From: Bacteroidota bacterium
Lineage (GTDB): Bacteria > Bacteroidota > Bacteroidia > Chitinophagales > Chitinophagaceae
Assembly: GCA_029573235.1 (NCBI GenBank)
Contig: JAKQGX010000012.1
Span: 62,001 to 126,000, forward strand
Length of the DNA: 64,000 bases
Reading direction: 5' to 3'
This document shows, piece after piece, positions 27,652 through 37,160 of the stretch (position 1 is the first letter of the stretch; each line of letters opens with the position of its first letter). A program made the translations under genes and the position numbers. The notes beneath the pieces are model-generated. The model had not been told where the DNA came from. It searched no databases and saw only the letters and a list, made by a program, of their open reading frames with translations.

Positions 27652-28785
27652 ATGCAAGATTTAAGACATTTTTTTGCTCCGGTTCATTTTCTGGAACTAC
27701 AAGAACCGGGAACCTATCAACCCGAGCAATGGGGTGCACAAGTGAATTTTGGAAACGACGAAGGCTTTGATTGGGAAGATGCCGACATCATCCTTATTGG
27801 CTGTGGCGAAACGCGCGGCAACAAGCCTTCAGCAGCTTATTCAAACGCTCCCGATGCCATAAGAGAACAATTTTATAAAACCTATAATTGGCATCGTTCT
27901 ATAAAAATTGCGGATGCCGGCAATATCATTGAAGGGGCTACCGTTGAAGATACTTATGCAGCACTGCGTACGGTGTTAACAGAAGTGTATGCTGCCGGAA
28001 AAGTAGCCATTGTACTTGGAGGTGCTCACGACCTTACCCTTCAGCAATATGAAACCTATAAAAAAGCAGGGCGCATTATTAATGCCGCTGTTGCCGATAT
28101 GCTTATCGATTTGAAAGAAACAGAGTCCTTATCCGATGAAAGTTTTTTGTTTGATATGCTCACCCACGAGCCCAACTTTGTTCGACACTACAGCCATATA
28201 GGTTTTCAGAGCTACTATGTTCATCCACACATGTTGGAAACACTCGATAAACTACGATTCGATTTTTATAGAGTAGGAAAGGTAAAAGAGCATATTGAAA
28301 ATATAGAACCGGTACTTCGTAATAGTGATTTGTTCAGCTTCGATGTGTCTGCCATAGCACATACTTATGCACCTGCCAATACCCACGGCTCTCCCAATGG
28401 ATTTACCGGCGAAGAAGCTTGCACACTCACCCGATATGCCGGCATGAGCAAGCAACTTACTTCTTTGGGCATTTATGGGTATCAACCGGCACAAGACAAG
28501 CATCAGATGACGGCCAAACAAATAGCACAAATGCTTTGGTATTTTATAGATGGATTTTACGTTCGGAATGCAGAGGCTGACCTTTCTGACAGAAATGAGT
28601 TTATCTCGTTTCATGTGCAGCTCACCCACTATGATACATTATTTCTAAAAAGCAAGCGCACCAACCGATGGTGGATGGAATTGCCGGACAAAACTTTTGT
28701 TCCTTGCTCCTACAGCGATTATTTACAAGCAAGCAATAACGAAATTCCGGAGCGTTGGTTAAGAGAACAAGAACGATTGGTATAA
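27652..28785 (+). CDS. Arginase/formimidoylglutamase-like ureohydrolase with altered metal site
   Basis: 377 residues. The ureohydrolase fold is recognisable from DIILIGCGETRGN near the N-terminus, VAIVLGGAHDLTLQQY (motif 1, metal His kept) and LFSFDVSAIAHTYAP with NGFTGEEACTLTRYAG (motif 3). However, motif 2, normally D-A-H-x-D, reads DMLID, losing the His, and motif 3, normally S-x-D-x-D, has Ser in place of the second Asp. A normal binuclear manganese site is therefore doubtful. Members annotated as formimidoylglutamase in Bacteroidota show similar divergence, as far as I recall. It could be a pseudoenzyme or use another chemistry. No histidine-utilisation genes are nearby. Confidence 0.8.
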   Translation: MQDLRHFFAPVHFLELQEPGTYQPEQWGAQVNFGNDEGFDWEDADIILIGCGETRGNKPSAAYSNAPDAIREQFYKTYNWHRSIKIADAGNIIEGATVEDTYAALRTVLTEVYAAGKVAIVLGGAHDLTLQQYETYKKAGRIINAAVADMLIDLKETESLSDESFLFDMLTHEPNFVRHYSHIGFQSYYVHPHMLETLDKLRFDFYRVGKVKEHIENIEPVLRNSDLFSFDVSAIAHTYAPANTHGSPNGFTGEEACTLTRYAGMSKQLTSLGIYGYQPAQDKHQMTAKQIAQMLWYFIDGFYVRNAEADLSDRNEFISFHVQLTHYDTLFLKSKRTNRWWMELPDKTFVPCSYSDYLQASNNEIPERWLREQERLV

Positions 28786-28898
28786 ACTTATCTTCAATTA
28801 CACAATAGCTTTCGGCATTAAGATGAAATAGGTTCAACTCAACATAGCTCGATAGCAAAACAGCATTATTCCTTCAAAGCATCAATTGATTTGGCATC

Positions 28899-30086
28899 GT
28901 GATAGAAAATAAAAACATAATTCAACAAGAAGAAAAAGCCGTGCTGGTAGGTTTGGTCTATAAAGAGCAAACCGAACCCATATTGACGGAATACCTGTCG
29001 GAGCTTGCTTTTCTTGCAGAGACCGCCGGTGCCAAAACAGAAAAGATTTTTTTTCAAAAACTACCACGCCCGGATAGTAAAACGTTTATTGGGAAAGGAA
29101 AGACAGAGGAGATAAAAGCATACGTCAATGCGAAAGGAATTCAACTAGTCATATTTGATGATGAGTTGACGGGTGCTCAAATTGGAAATCTGTCTGATGC
29201 ACTTGGTGTGAAGGTGATTGACAGAAGTGATTTGATTCTGGATATTTTTGCCAGAAGGGCTAAAACGGCACAAGCAAAAGTGCAAGTTGAGCTGGCGCAA
29301 TACCAATACATTCTCCCTCGATTACGCGGCATGTGGAAACACTTAGAGCGACAAGGTGGAGGAATTGGCAGCAGAGGACCGGGGGAAACCGAAATAGAAA
29401 CCGACCGACGTTTAGTAAAAGATAAGATTGCTTTGTTACGAAAAAGGTTGGTGGAAATAGACAAGCAATCTGCTACGCAACGAAAAGAACGAGGCACCTA
29501 TATTCGTATCGCCTTGGTGGGCTATACCAATGCGGGGAAAAGCACGCTGATGAATGTGTTGAGTAAGTCAGAAGTATTTGCCGAAAACAAACTCTTTGCA
29601 ACGCTGGACACTACAACCCGAAAAGTAGTGTATGAACAAACCCCATTTTTGCTGAGTGACACTGTTGGATTTATTAGAAAACTGCCGCACCATTTGGTTG
29701 AAAGTTTTAAAAGCACTTTAGATGAAGTAAAAGAAGCCGATTGTCTCTTACATGTGGTGGATGTTTCGCATCCGGTATATGAAGACCAAATAGGAGTTGT
29801 CAATAAAACATTACAAGAAATCGGCGCCTTCAACAAGCCTATTATTACTATTTTCAACAAAATGGATTTGTATGAAAAAACGGTTTTTGACGAGTGGCTA
29901 CACGATGATGTAAAGACAGAATTATTAAATCAACTAAAAAATAGATGGGAACAAGAAACACAGGATTCTTGTGTATTTATCTCGGCCATTGAAAGACGAA
30001 ATTTAGACCATTTACGAAAAGTGATTTTAGATAAAGTAAAAGCTCTGTATGAAGAGCGATATCCCTATCTGACCAATTTTTATTAG
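28899..30086 (+). CDS. hflX: GTPase HflX
   Basis: 395 residues. The N-terminal HflX domain contains KTFIGKGKTEEIKAY and GAQIGNLSDALGVKVIDRSDLILDIFARRAKT, then the linker RLRGMWKHLERQGGGIGSRGPGETEIE. The G domain has G1 GYTNAGKST (about 208-216), G3 DTVGF and G4 NKMD. HflX binds the 50S subunit and rescues or splits stalled ribosomes, especially under stress. The start is GTG at 28899; a near-consensus -7 element TTGATTTG ends 5 nt before it, so this mRNA may also be nearly leaderless. The C-terminus ERYPYLTNFY is conserved among relatives. Confidence 0.94.
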   Translation: MIENKNIIQQEEKAVLVGLVYKEQTEPILTEYLSELAFLAETAGAKTEKIFFQKLPRPDSKTFIGKGKTEEIKAYVNAKGIQLVIFDDELTGAQIGNLSDALGVKVIDRSDLILDIFARRAKTAQAKVQVELAQYQYILPRLRGMWKHLERQGGGIGSRGPGETEIETDRRLVKDKIALLRKRLVEIDKQSATQRKERGTYIRIALVGYTNAGKSTLMNVLSKSEVFAENKLFATLDTTTRKVVYEQTPFLLSDTVGFIRKLPHHLVESFKSTLDEVKEADCLLHVVDVSHPVYEDQIGVVNKTLQEIGAFNKPIITIFNKMDLYEKTVFDEWLHDDVKTELLNQLKNRWEQETQDSCVFISAIERRNLDHLRKVILDKVKALYEERYPYLTNFY

Positions 30087-30204
30087 CATTTTTCTTCTCA
30101 AAATAAGTACTTCTACTGATTGCATTTGTTGATTTGGGTTGTAGCTTTATATAAGAAACCTCCCCCAGGTATTCTAGCTATTGTTCATAATAAATACATT
30201 ACCC

Positions 30205-30453
30205 ATGAAACAAAAAAAATCTACCGAGCTATTGCTCACCAGTAGAATGGTGCAGCGGTGGGACAATTCCCTTGACAAAAACATAGACGAAATCTTAGAC
30301 TTCATTAGTAAATTGGAGAAAGCGACTCAATCGCACAAAACGACCATTGATATTAACTTGTACAAAAAGAGAACTGCACCAACAAAACACAACTCCCAAA
30401 AATCTGCTGAGGCAGCCAATAGACCTTTTCAATTTCAAGTATTCTGTAACTAA
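30205..30453 (+). CDS. Small basic protein of unknown function
   Basis: 82 residues from the ATG at 30205; an in-frame TTG at 30181 gives eight more. I do not recognise it. The N-terminal half (SRMVQRWDNSLDKNIDEI, then DFISKLEKA) looks amphipathic-helical; the C-terminal half is basic and low in order, ending FQFQVFCN. It has no signal peptide or membrane segment. It lies alone between hflX and the convergent glycan genes. It might be a real small gene, since its base composition resembles its neighbours and the helix pattern is regular, but nothing decisive supports it. Confidence 0.45.
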   Translation: MKQKKSTELLLTSRMVQRWDNSLDKNIDEILDFISKLEKATQSHKTTIDINLYKKRTAPTKHNSQKSAEAANRPFQFQVFCN

Positions 30454-30673
30454 ATATTGTACTTTATTGAATTGAATTTTACAAGAAAGCAAATCACTCT
30501 ACGCCCTTTATCTATTATCCGCTACGGGTTATCGGGATAGTATATACCCATCCAATAGCTAGTATTTCGAGGTAATAGCTCTAATAGACTACATTTGTGA
30601 GTGTAGTATTTGAAGTGCTATAAAGCTTGACATGCACTTGTACTTAGGCACACCGCCCCACTCATTTAAGCAC

Positions 30674-31879
30674 TCATGATAAAGATTCAATAAGCTGCCT
30701 CCATTGTTGCATAATAGTGGGTAGGTTATATTGCTCCGCTTTTATCGGGCAATATTTTTTCGCTTCCAGATACCGTTCGTCATCATCTAGCAAGGCTTCT
30801 ATAGCTTCTTTCCACACGCTTAGGTCCTTGTTTTCGTCATCAGAAAAATAACGTACTAGATTGCCACAAGCTAATGGAACAAATGTATGAGGGGTGTTAC
30901 TGTATGCATCATTGGCTGCTAGCAACTCACGTGGGCCGGTAGGACAATCAATAGATACAATAGGTACACTACAAGATAACGACTCGCCTAATACCAATGG
31001 AAAACCTTCATTGAAGGAGCTCAACACAAATAGTTTAGAACGAATAATGAGCGGATATGGGTTGGGCTGTGCCCCCATAAAAAAGACATCTGCAGTTTGA
31101 TCAATCGGGCTGCCATCATTCACAAACACTCGTAATGCTAACGCATTTGCCAAGGCAATCAATTCCGGTTTTAAATCACCATCACCCACCAATACCAACT
31201 TTTCAGTTCTTCCATTATCACGCAAAAAACGAATGAGCTTCAAGAGGAATTTTTGATTTTTCTGATTGGCTAACCGACCTACATTAATCAATGTATTAGC
31301 TTGTTCAAATACAGGGTCAAGTACGGTAGGCGATGCTGCTTTTTGTAGAATCTTTTCTATTTCAAAAAAATTTTGAATACAGATTACCTTATCCTTTAAA
31401 ACCCCCGAGTCAATATGCTCTTGTGCCAAGTCGCGACTCACCGTTACCACTTTGTCCGTTCGGTTATACAAATAAGGGATGAGCAGGTTTTGTGTTATGA
31501 TTTTGTCCCAAAAAGTTTTTTGTGGATTCACCTTTATGGAGCCGTGCGATACAACTATTTTTTTGCAAGGAGCTTTTGAAAAACTATTTAAAAAATTGGG
31601 TCCTTCCATGTGGCTGATGCAAACGTCAATATCATTTTCTTGAACAATTTGCTTTAATCTTTTAGCTCGATACAGCCAGCGTTTTGCAGGATTAATAAAA
31701 GACTTATCGTCCAATTGAAACAAGCGATTTTCGAAACGAAACCCTTCGTAAATATGGCTGGTATCAAACAAACATACATACACATTATAGTGCTTGGAGA
31801 AAGCCATGATGTGTTCATAAAACACTTTCTCAGCACCTCCAAGCCGCATTTCAGTAGTCAGAAACAATATGTTTTTCAA
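30674..31879 (-). CDS. Glycosyltransferase family 4
   Basis: 401 residues, GT-B fold, retaining. The N-terminus KNILFLTTEMRLGGAEKVFYE is the donor-independent Rossmann start with the GGAE glycine loop. Later come NVGRLANQKNQKFLLK (second Rossmann domain) and the E-x7-E region SSFNEGFPLVLGESLSCSVPIVS with DCPTGPRELL. The resemblance to GalNAc-type GT4 enzymes is general; donor and acceptor are unknown. The start is TTG at 31879. It is the most downstream of three GT4 genes on this strand, 111 nt from the next, so it may have its own transcript. It probably builds a surface polysaccharide or LPS core. Confidence 0.9.
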   Translation of the reverse strand: MKNILFLTTEMRLGGAEKVFYEHIMAFSKHYNVYVCLFDTSHIYEGFRFENRLFQLDDKSFINPAKRWLYRAKRLKQIVQENDIDVCISHMEGPNFLNSFSKAPCKKIVVSHGSIKVNPQKTFWDKIITQNLLIPYLYNRTDKVVTVSRDLAQEHIDSGVLKDKVICIQNFFEIEKILQKAASPTVLDPVFEQANTLINVGRLANQKNQKFLLKLIRFLRDNGRTEKLVLVGDGDLKPELIALANALALRVFVNDGSPIDQTADVFFMGAQPNPYPLIIRSKLFVLSSFNEGFPLVLGESLSCSVPIVSIDCPTGPRELLAANDAYSNTPHTFVPLACGNLVRYFSDDENKDLSVWKEAIEALLDDDERYLEAKKYCPIKAEQYNLPTIMQQWRQLIESLS

Positions 31880-31990
31880 AAGGGTTGTTGGATTTTTCTA
31901 TTGACCACAAAATAAAACATGAATGTACAAATAAAGAATAGCCTTGCGGTGAGCTGCTATAATAAAATATTACCGAGTAATTGACTTGGC

Positions 31991-33058
31991 TCAGGTAAAC
32001 AAACTGATAAACTTTTCTTCTTGAGATTGAATGCTATATTCCTTCACGATTTTTTCTCTCCCTACGAGTCCCATTTGTTTTCTAACAGCGGCATTTGTGA
32101 TAAGCTGTTTGAGACAGCCTTTCCATTCTTCTTTTGAATTACAGAGAAAACCATTTACTCCATGGTCAATAATATTTTTGTTTACCCCCACCGGTGCCGC
32201 TACTGCGGGTATTCCAAGGGCCAAGTATTGTATCAGTTTAAAACCACACTTCCCTTCACTCCAGGCATTTTCCTTCAACGGCATGATGCCAATATCTATT
32301 TGCAACAAGTCATCTTGTTCTGTCTGCTCATTCCAAGGAATAAATCGTTGGTGGGGAAATTCCCAATCAGGTTTTTTATCCGCTATTATCACTATTTCAA
32401 AAGCTATTTCTTGTTGCAACTCTTTTAACACCGGTACGATATCATCAAGATATACCAAGGTTGAGTGGCTGCCTGTCCAACCGATAACAGCAGTGTTGGA
32501 GTGGTGTTGTTTTGGTTTCCAATGTCCTTTTTCAATATCTACACAAGTGGGCAGTAATACCACTTGTTCATTGTATTGTTTTGCAAAATCGCTCAGATAG
32601 GCATTGCCGGCAGTTATGCGATAAGCCCATTGACAGATATATTTTACTTTCCAAAAAGCCTTCCATTGCGCAGCTAGCTTATTCGCTTCAGAAGTGTTGG
32701 GTATCCAAATGGCATCATCAAAGTCATATATGATTTTCTTTCTAAACACCTTTGCCAACATCCATTCTACCATAGGTGGGCCTAAAGGAGCCGCTTCGCG
32801 GTGAATGAAAACATACCGATACTGTGTCGCCGAAAAAAGTAATACCCAACGTTTCAAAAAACTTTTTAGGATACCCATCGCTTTCTTTATCACAGAAGAT
32901 TGTTTGTAAAGAACATTCCATGTTGCTTCGTCCATAAAGGGTGCAATGGTGTAACGCAACTGATGCTTTTGCAAAATGGGTTCGTATAGTTCTACTCGGA
33001 AGCGCTGTGAGGGCGCACGGTGCAACGGATAAGGCACCAAAAACAAAATGTCTTTCAT
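31991..33058 (-). CDS. Glycosyltransferase (GT4-like)
   Basis: 355 residues. It starts MKDILFLVPYPLHRAPSQRFRVE, a common start in Bacteroidota GT4 enzymes, and contains YDFDDAIWIP, TAGNAYLSDFA, AVIGWTGSHSTLVYL (start of the second Rossmann domain), DIGIMPLKENAWSEGKCGFKLIQYLALGIPAVAAPVGVNK (donor-binding segment) and NGFLCNSKEEW. The ATG overlaps the TGA of the upstream GT4 gene by 4 nt (ATGA), so the two are translationally coupled. The sugar specificity is unknown. Confidence 0.9.
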   Translation of the reverse strand: MKDILFLVPYPLHRAPSQRFRVELYEPILQKHQLRYTIAPFMDEATWNVLYKQSSVIKKAMGILKSFLKRWVLLFSATQYRYVFIHREAAPLGPPMVEWMLAKVFRKKIIYDFDDAIWIPNTSEANKLAAQWKAFWKVKYICQWAYRITAGNAYLSDFAKQYNEQVVLLPTCVDIEKGHWKPKQHHSNTAVIGWTGSHSTLVYLDDIVPVLKELQQEIAFEIVIIADKKPDWEFPHQRFIPWNEQTEQDDLLQIDIGIMPLKENAWSEGKCGFKLIQYLALGIPAVAAPVGVNKNIIDHGVNGFLCNSKEEWKGCLKQLITNAAVRKQMGLVGREKIVKEYSIQSQEEKFISLFT

Positions 33059-34164
33059 CGGGTAGCGGTTAGTAGCTTACTATAATTTTCTTTGTATTGC
33101 TGTTGTGAAAACTTCTCACGTACATACTTTCTGGCATTAGCTGAGAGGCGGTTTCTATAAACTTCATCAGTCAATAATTTTTGCATAGCCGACACCATTG
33201 CAGGGATATCCCCCACCGGTACCAGCAGTCCCGTTTCGTCATCAACAATTATCTCTTCGGGGCCACCACAACGGGTAGCAATAACAGGGGTTCCAAAGTA
33301 GGAAGCTTCTAAACAAGTCATCGAAAATGATTCGGATACCGAAAAGTTGAGCAAGGCGTAACTTTCTTTAATGATCGCTTCTATCGAATCTGTAAAATCA
33401 TAAAAGTGAACCACTGCGTCTAGTTGTATATTTCGACTAGTTGTTTCTAACTCGTTACGAAATGCTCTGTTTTTCTCCAGTCCCAAATCTCCACCAACAA
33501 ACTTTAATTGCACCTCCGGAAACAATGGATGGATTTGCTCAAAAGCCGCTAATGCTAGCTCTTGTCCTTTGCCTCTGGTATAATTTGCCAGATAGAGTAA
33601 TACTTTTTTTTGAGGCAATATTGGGTACGGATATGGCAACTGTTCCCGAACGTTAAAGACATCATATAGCTTGATAACTTTCGGGTGGGGTGGTAACTGA
33701 TTTTTTACAGCATCTGATACTGCCACGATAGTTTCACTGTATCGTTGTGCCATATTTATCCACCAATTCCGAAGTGGTTTGGGTACGGTTGCGGGCAAGA
33801 ATCGAACATACGTTATCAACTTTACATTAGAGCCGAGTGCTACCAATCCTGCACCCAGTAGATTATAAAAATCATTTACTATAACAAAGTCTATACGCTC
33901 TCGTTTTACCAATATTCTTACTCTCCACAGATTGTATAGCAATCGGAAAGGGTATTGCAGGAGCCGCCATAAGGACTTGCTGATTTCCAGCATAGGGATT
34001 TTATAAACCTTAACTTGGTCTTGCTGCAAAAGCTTGTCATTGGTGCTTTGTGATGGTATTAAAAAAACAAAACGATATGTGTCTGCCATCAACACAGCCG
34101 ATTGGTGTGCACATTTAAACGCACCTGTAACACTATTTGAGTTGTCAATGACTAGTACATTCAC
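33055..34164 (-). CDS. Glycosyltransferase family 4
   Basis: 369 residues from the GTG at 34164 (MNVLVIDNSNSVTGAF), the natural N-terminus for this group; the longest frame, from TTG 34230, adds 22 residues that look non-coding. Contains DFVIVNDFYNLLGAG, KVLLYLANYTRGKGQELALAAFE (second domain) and LLNFSVSESFSMTCLEASYFGTPVIATRCGGPEEII with the E-x7-E donor-site pattern. The C-terminal region is the usual KYVREKFSQQQYKENY helix. It overlaps the next GT4 gene by 4 nt. Together with the downstream GT4 genes and the PIG-L gene it forms a glycan-biosynthesis block. Confidence 0.88.
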   Translation of the reverse strand: MNVLVIDNSNSVTGAFKCAHQSAVLMADTYRFVFLIPSQSTNDKLLQQDQVKVYKIPMLEISKSLWRLLQYPFRLLYNLWRVRILVKRERIDFVIVNDFYNLLGAGLVALGSNVKLITYVRFLPATVPKPLRNWWINMAQRYSETIVAVSDAVKNQLPPHPKVIKLYDVFNVREQLPYPYPILPQKKVLLYLANYTRGKGQELALAAFEQIHPLFPEVQLKFVGGDLGLEKNRAFRNELETTSRNIQLDAVVHFYDFTDSIEAIIKESYALLNFSVSESFSMTCLEASYFGTPVIATRCGGPEEIIVDDETGLLVPVGDIPAMVSAMQKLLTDEVYRNRLSANARKYVREKFSQQQYKENYSKLLTATR

Positions 34165-34259
34165 GGGTATCCCTTTGCAATATTTTGTAGCACCAATGCA
34201 TTCTTGTGGGTGCAAGATATTACATTTCAAATATTATCGAATAGCAAGCAGCACATAGC

Positions 34260-36746
34260 CTATGGGTGTTGGGGCAATGCCAGTAGGTTGAATAATAGTT
34301 TGTATGCACCAGGTACTCCATGCGGCAGCTCTCTAAAAAATACTAATCCGGTATAAACAAAATTCCCTTTCCCGTAAGGTGCTACTATCAGCGCACCATC
34401 CTGTGGTTTTTCGCCGGGGTCATTCATACGCAGCATCGGACGGTAATGTTTGTCCCAGTCAGTTGCAAAGTAGATACCACGCTCCTGCACCCATCCTTCA
34501 AAGTCTTTTTCGGTAATGACGTTCGGCTTATTAAACAACGGATGCTCAGGAGCTAAGAAAGTAACGGGAGCTTGTTCATCGGTTACTCTTTCGCGCGAAA
34601 TGGAAAAAGGATATGGACCCATTTGAATGTTTAAAGGTCCCACGCGGCTATTGGTATTGTACTGAACTATCAGGTTGCCGCCTTGCTTTACAAAGTCCAT
34701 GAGTCTGGCATAATAGCGTTGCAGTTTATCATGAGTATTATATGCCCTCACGCCCGTCACAATAGTATGGTATGCATGTAGGTTTCCGGTGGCTAAAATT
34801 TCGTCGGTAAGAATGGTTACATCCATATGCATCTCTTTCAACAAAGCAGCCACCTCATCACCGGCGCCGGGTATGTAGCCCAACTTAATAGAAGGCACTA
34901 TCATTTTTTCATACTTCAACTGCACTTCCGAAGGAACTAACAACTGTTGGATAGGTATATGGTCGTAATCAATAGTAGTAAGGCTTTGGTTGTACTGCTT
35001 ATCTTGGGTCTTTACAATGGGGCGAAGAACGCCATCCGATGCCGCTTCCGCGGGTATTACAGTGACAGGCAACACGAGTAGTTCACCTTTCTTTGCAATA
35101 GTAAATGATTGTTTGGAAGGGTTTACTGCCCACCCCTTTGGAGCCTCAATGAAAATCTGTCCGCTAAAGCTATCGACATTTGCCAAAAGGGTTATCGGAA
35201 AAACTTTGGCTCTTTTATCGGTAAACAGATAGGAAGTAAATGGCGGGTTGATAACAATAGGCGGCACCACGCTAAACGGTTGGTAAATTTCTCCTTTCAC
35301 AGGGTCAACACTTTTATTTCTTACCGGCAATTCTATCGAGAACGTATCATTTAACAACGAAAAGGTAATGCGTGACGATAGTGTAGGGTCGTTGAAAGGT
35401 TTGGTGTTGAGTACTTCATCATTCACCTGAAACATTCCTTTGCGAGGAGGTTGCTGAAGCCAATAGGGAGTAGTGCTCGGCGTATGCATCGGTAACTGAT
35501 AATGATGTACAAGGTGGTTCATTTTATTTTCTGACAAGGGTATGTGAACCATACTATCGGCTGTGCCGGTTTGGATTTTCACAATAGTAATGGGCGCTTT
35601 TCCTGAATTAATAAAGCTATAATTCACTTTCAAGGAGCTGCCTGCAACTGCAGTACGCGTAGGTGTTGTAGCATCTGCCCATACATGGCAATAGCCCAGT
35701 ATCACGCGCTTGATGCGATGGGTGTGGAGTTTCAGCCATGCTTTGGCCGGAGATGGTTTGTCTGCTTCTTTTTGTGTGTGTTGATACAACTGCCATAGTT
35801 GTGGCAAAATGTCTTTGTTCGGATTGTTTTGATAAGATGCTATCAATGCATCAATTTCTTTCTTTAATGATTTCAAATGTGGGTATCGCGCCCAAGTAAC
35901 GTCAATGCCATCCATCAAATCAGTTATAGCTTTCTCGCCTTTAATGTGTTTGAAGTACTCCATTTGCGAGCCTCTGTTTTTCTCAGAGCCAAAGCCCTGG
36001 CTCTTGTGCATGGAGCGGCTTTCGGCAGCTATCTCTCCATTGTATTTTCCTAAATGCGGGTTGTAGCCGCCTACATCAATTTTCAATTGATCTTCCGACG
36101 TTGTATTGTTTCCGCCAAAGTTAAAGGTGTTCCATACAATTCGTTTGGCTTGCCACGTAGTAGTGTGTTGCAATTGCCATGGAAATTTTTGCGGGTCGGC
36201 TGCCGCTGTGAATGCTTCTTCTGCTAATATGGCTGAAGCCGTATGATGACCATGCCCTCCTTCGCCGGTAGTTGGGAATCGGCAAATGATTACATCCGGT
36301 TGGAAGATGCGTATGACCCATACAATATCTGCCAACACACTGTCTTTGTTCCAAAAACGAAAGGTTTCTTCTGGGTTTTTAGAATATCCAAAATCATACG
36401 CACGACTAAAGTACTGTGTGCCGTGGTCTATCTTTCTTGCGGCTATCAATTCTTGTGTGCGCACCATACCCAGCATAGGGCCTTTCTCGTTGCCTATCAA
36501 GTTTTGTCCGCCATCGCCGCGTGTCAACGACATATAAGCAGTGCGTATGTGTCGTTCATTTGCCAGGTAGCTTATCAACCTAGTGTTTTCATCATCGGGA
36601 TGCGCCGCTATATATAACACAGCACCCGTATTGCCGGTGTATTGCAACTCCCATAGCAACTCCGGTTGGCTCATCGACCGTATTGGTTGTGCAAGACCAA
36701 TATTCAACCATAAAAAATAAAAACAAATTGAAAGAACCGATTTCAT
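34260..36746 (-). CDS. Secreted PIG-L family deacetylase, large form
   Basis: 828 residues from the ATG at 36746 (MKSVLSICFYFLWLNIGLAQ, a signal peptide); an upstream TTG at 36767 is excluded by the promoter. The N-terminal domain is PIG-L/LmbE: AAHPDDENTRLISYL (zinc ligands His and Asp), MSLTRGDGGQNLIG, and GGHGHHTASAILAEEAF with the third His. The C-terminal 500 residues hold beta-sandwich-like segments and a region near the end with YTGLVFFRELPHGVPGAYKLL, resembling a class I glutamine-amidotransferase-like fold as in other large Bacteroidota PIG-L proteins. It probably N-deacetylates an amino-sugar-containing glycan in the periplasm or at the surface. It sits just upstream of the GT4 genes on the same strand. 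Confidence 0.9.
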   Translation of the reverse strand: MKSVLSICFYFLWLNIGLAQPIRSMSQPELLWELQYTGNTGAVLYIAAHPDDENTRLISYLANERHIRTAYMSLTRGDGGQNLIGNEKGPMLGMVRTQELIAARKIDHGTQYFSRAYDFGYSKNPEETFRFWNKDSVLADIVWVIRIFQPDVIICRFPTTGEGGHGHHTASAILAEEAFTAAADPQKFPWQLQHTTTWQAKRIVWNTFNFGGNNTTSEDQLKIDVGGYNPHLGKYNGEIAAESRSMHKSQGFGSEKNRGSQMEYFKHIKGEKAITDLMDGIDVTWARYPHLKSLKKEIDALIASYQNNPNKDILPQLWQLYQHTQKEADKPSPAKAWLKLHTHRIKRVILGYCHVWADATTPTRTAVAGSSLKVNYSFINSGKAPITIVKIQTGTADSMVHIPLSENKMNHLVHHYQLPMHTPSTTPYWLQQPPRKGMFQVNDEVLNTKPFNDPTLSSRITFSLLNDTFSIELPVRNKSVDPVKGEIYQPFSVVPPIVINPPFTSYLFTDKRAKVFPITLLANVDSFSGQIFIEAPKGWAVNPSKQSFTIAKKGELLVLPVTVIPAEAASDGVLRPIVKTQDKQYNQSLTTIDYDHIPIQQLLVPSEVQLKYEKMIVPSIKLGYIPGAGDEVAALLKEMHMDVTILTDEILATGNLHAYHTIVTGVRAYNTHDKLQRYYARLMDFVKQGGNLIVQYNTNSRVGPLNIQMGPYPFSISRERVTDEQAPVTFLAPEHPLFNKPNVITEKDFEGWVQERGIYFATDWDKHYRPMLRMNDPGEKPQDGALIVAPYGKGNFVYTGLVFFRELPHGVPGAYKLLFNLLALPQHP

Positions 36747-36752
36747 AGGGTG

Positions 36753-36760
36753 CAAAAGTA
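36753..36760 (-). promoter_or_regulatory. -7 element of the PIG-L deacetylase gene (near-leaderless)
   Basis: TACTTTTG, perfect TAnnTTTG, ends 6 nt before the ATG. A TTG lies 18 nt upstream (36781-36779). The predicted leader is about 3 nt. Confidence 0.6.
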
Positions 36761-36785
36761 GGAACATCTCAATGGACGCAACAAC

Positions 36786-37160
36786 CTAACGCAATACAAA
36801 ATGCTGCTTTTCTAAAAACTCTTTATGAAATAGTAGCACACCATACGAATACAGGTCAATACTCATGGTTACACGGCTATCAGCAATGGCAACATTCCAA
36901 CTAACAGTTTTTTCCGGGCTTTGGTGAATCCCTTTTACTAAAACAACCGTGTTTTCATGTGCCTTCTGTATGTCCTCTATATGGTATTGGATATCGTATG
37001 TATGAAAGAACTGCTCTAAACGTGTTTGCAGCGGTTGGTTGCCAGAGTGGTGTAAAACGGTTTCAGAAAAATGATACACAAAAGGAGAATGCACGCCATG
37101 CCGGCGACGTGCTTTCCAACGATGCTTCATCCATTGTAATAAGGGATACCATTTGCTCAC
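36786..37160 (-). pseudogene. Internally deleted SAM-dependent methyltransferase-like protein
   Basis: 124 residues, intact frame. The N-terminus has HGVHSPFVY (21-29) after a basic helix, the hallmark start of a Bacteroidota class I methyltransferase family of about 250 residues. The C-terminus (about 72-124: VVLVKGIHQSPEKTVSWN, then SRVTMSIDLYSYGVLLFHKE and QHFVLR) matches the end of the same family. The central Rossmann domain with the SAM-binding glycine loop is missing, and the metal/catalytic DDIH is KGIH here. It cannot be an active methyltransferase as read. It starts with GTG overlapping the folA stop by 4 nt, so it is still translationally coupled. It may be a decayed gene or a retained small protein. 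Confidence 0.65.

Noticed and set aside
32031-32600. A 189-codon open frame on the plus strand.
   Set aside because: It lies entirely antisense to a clear GT4 gene; its sequence is Cys/Ser/Phe-rich as expected from reading the opposite strand.
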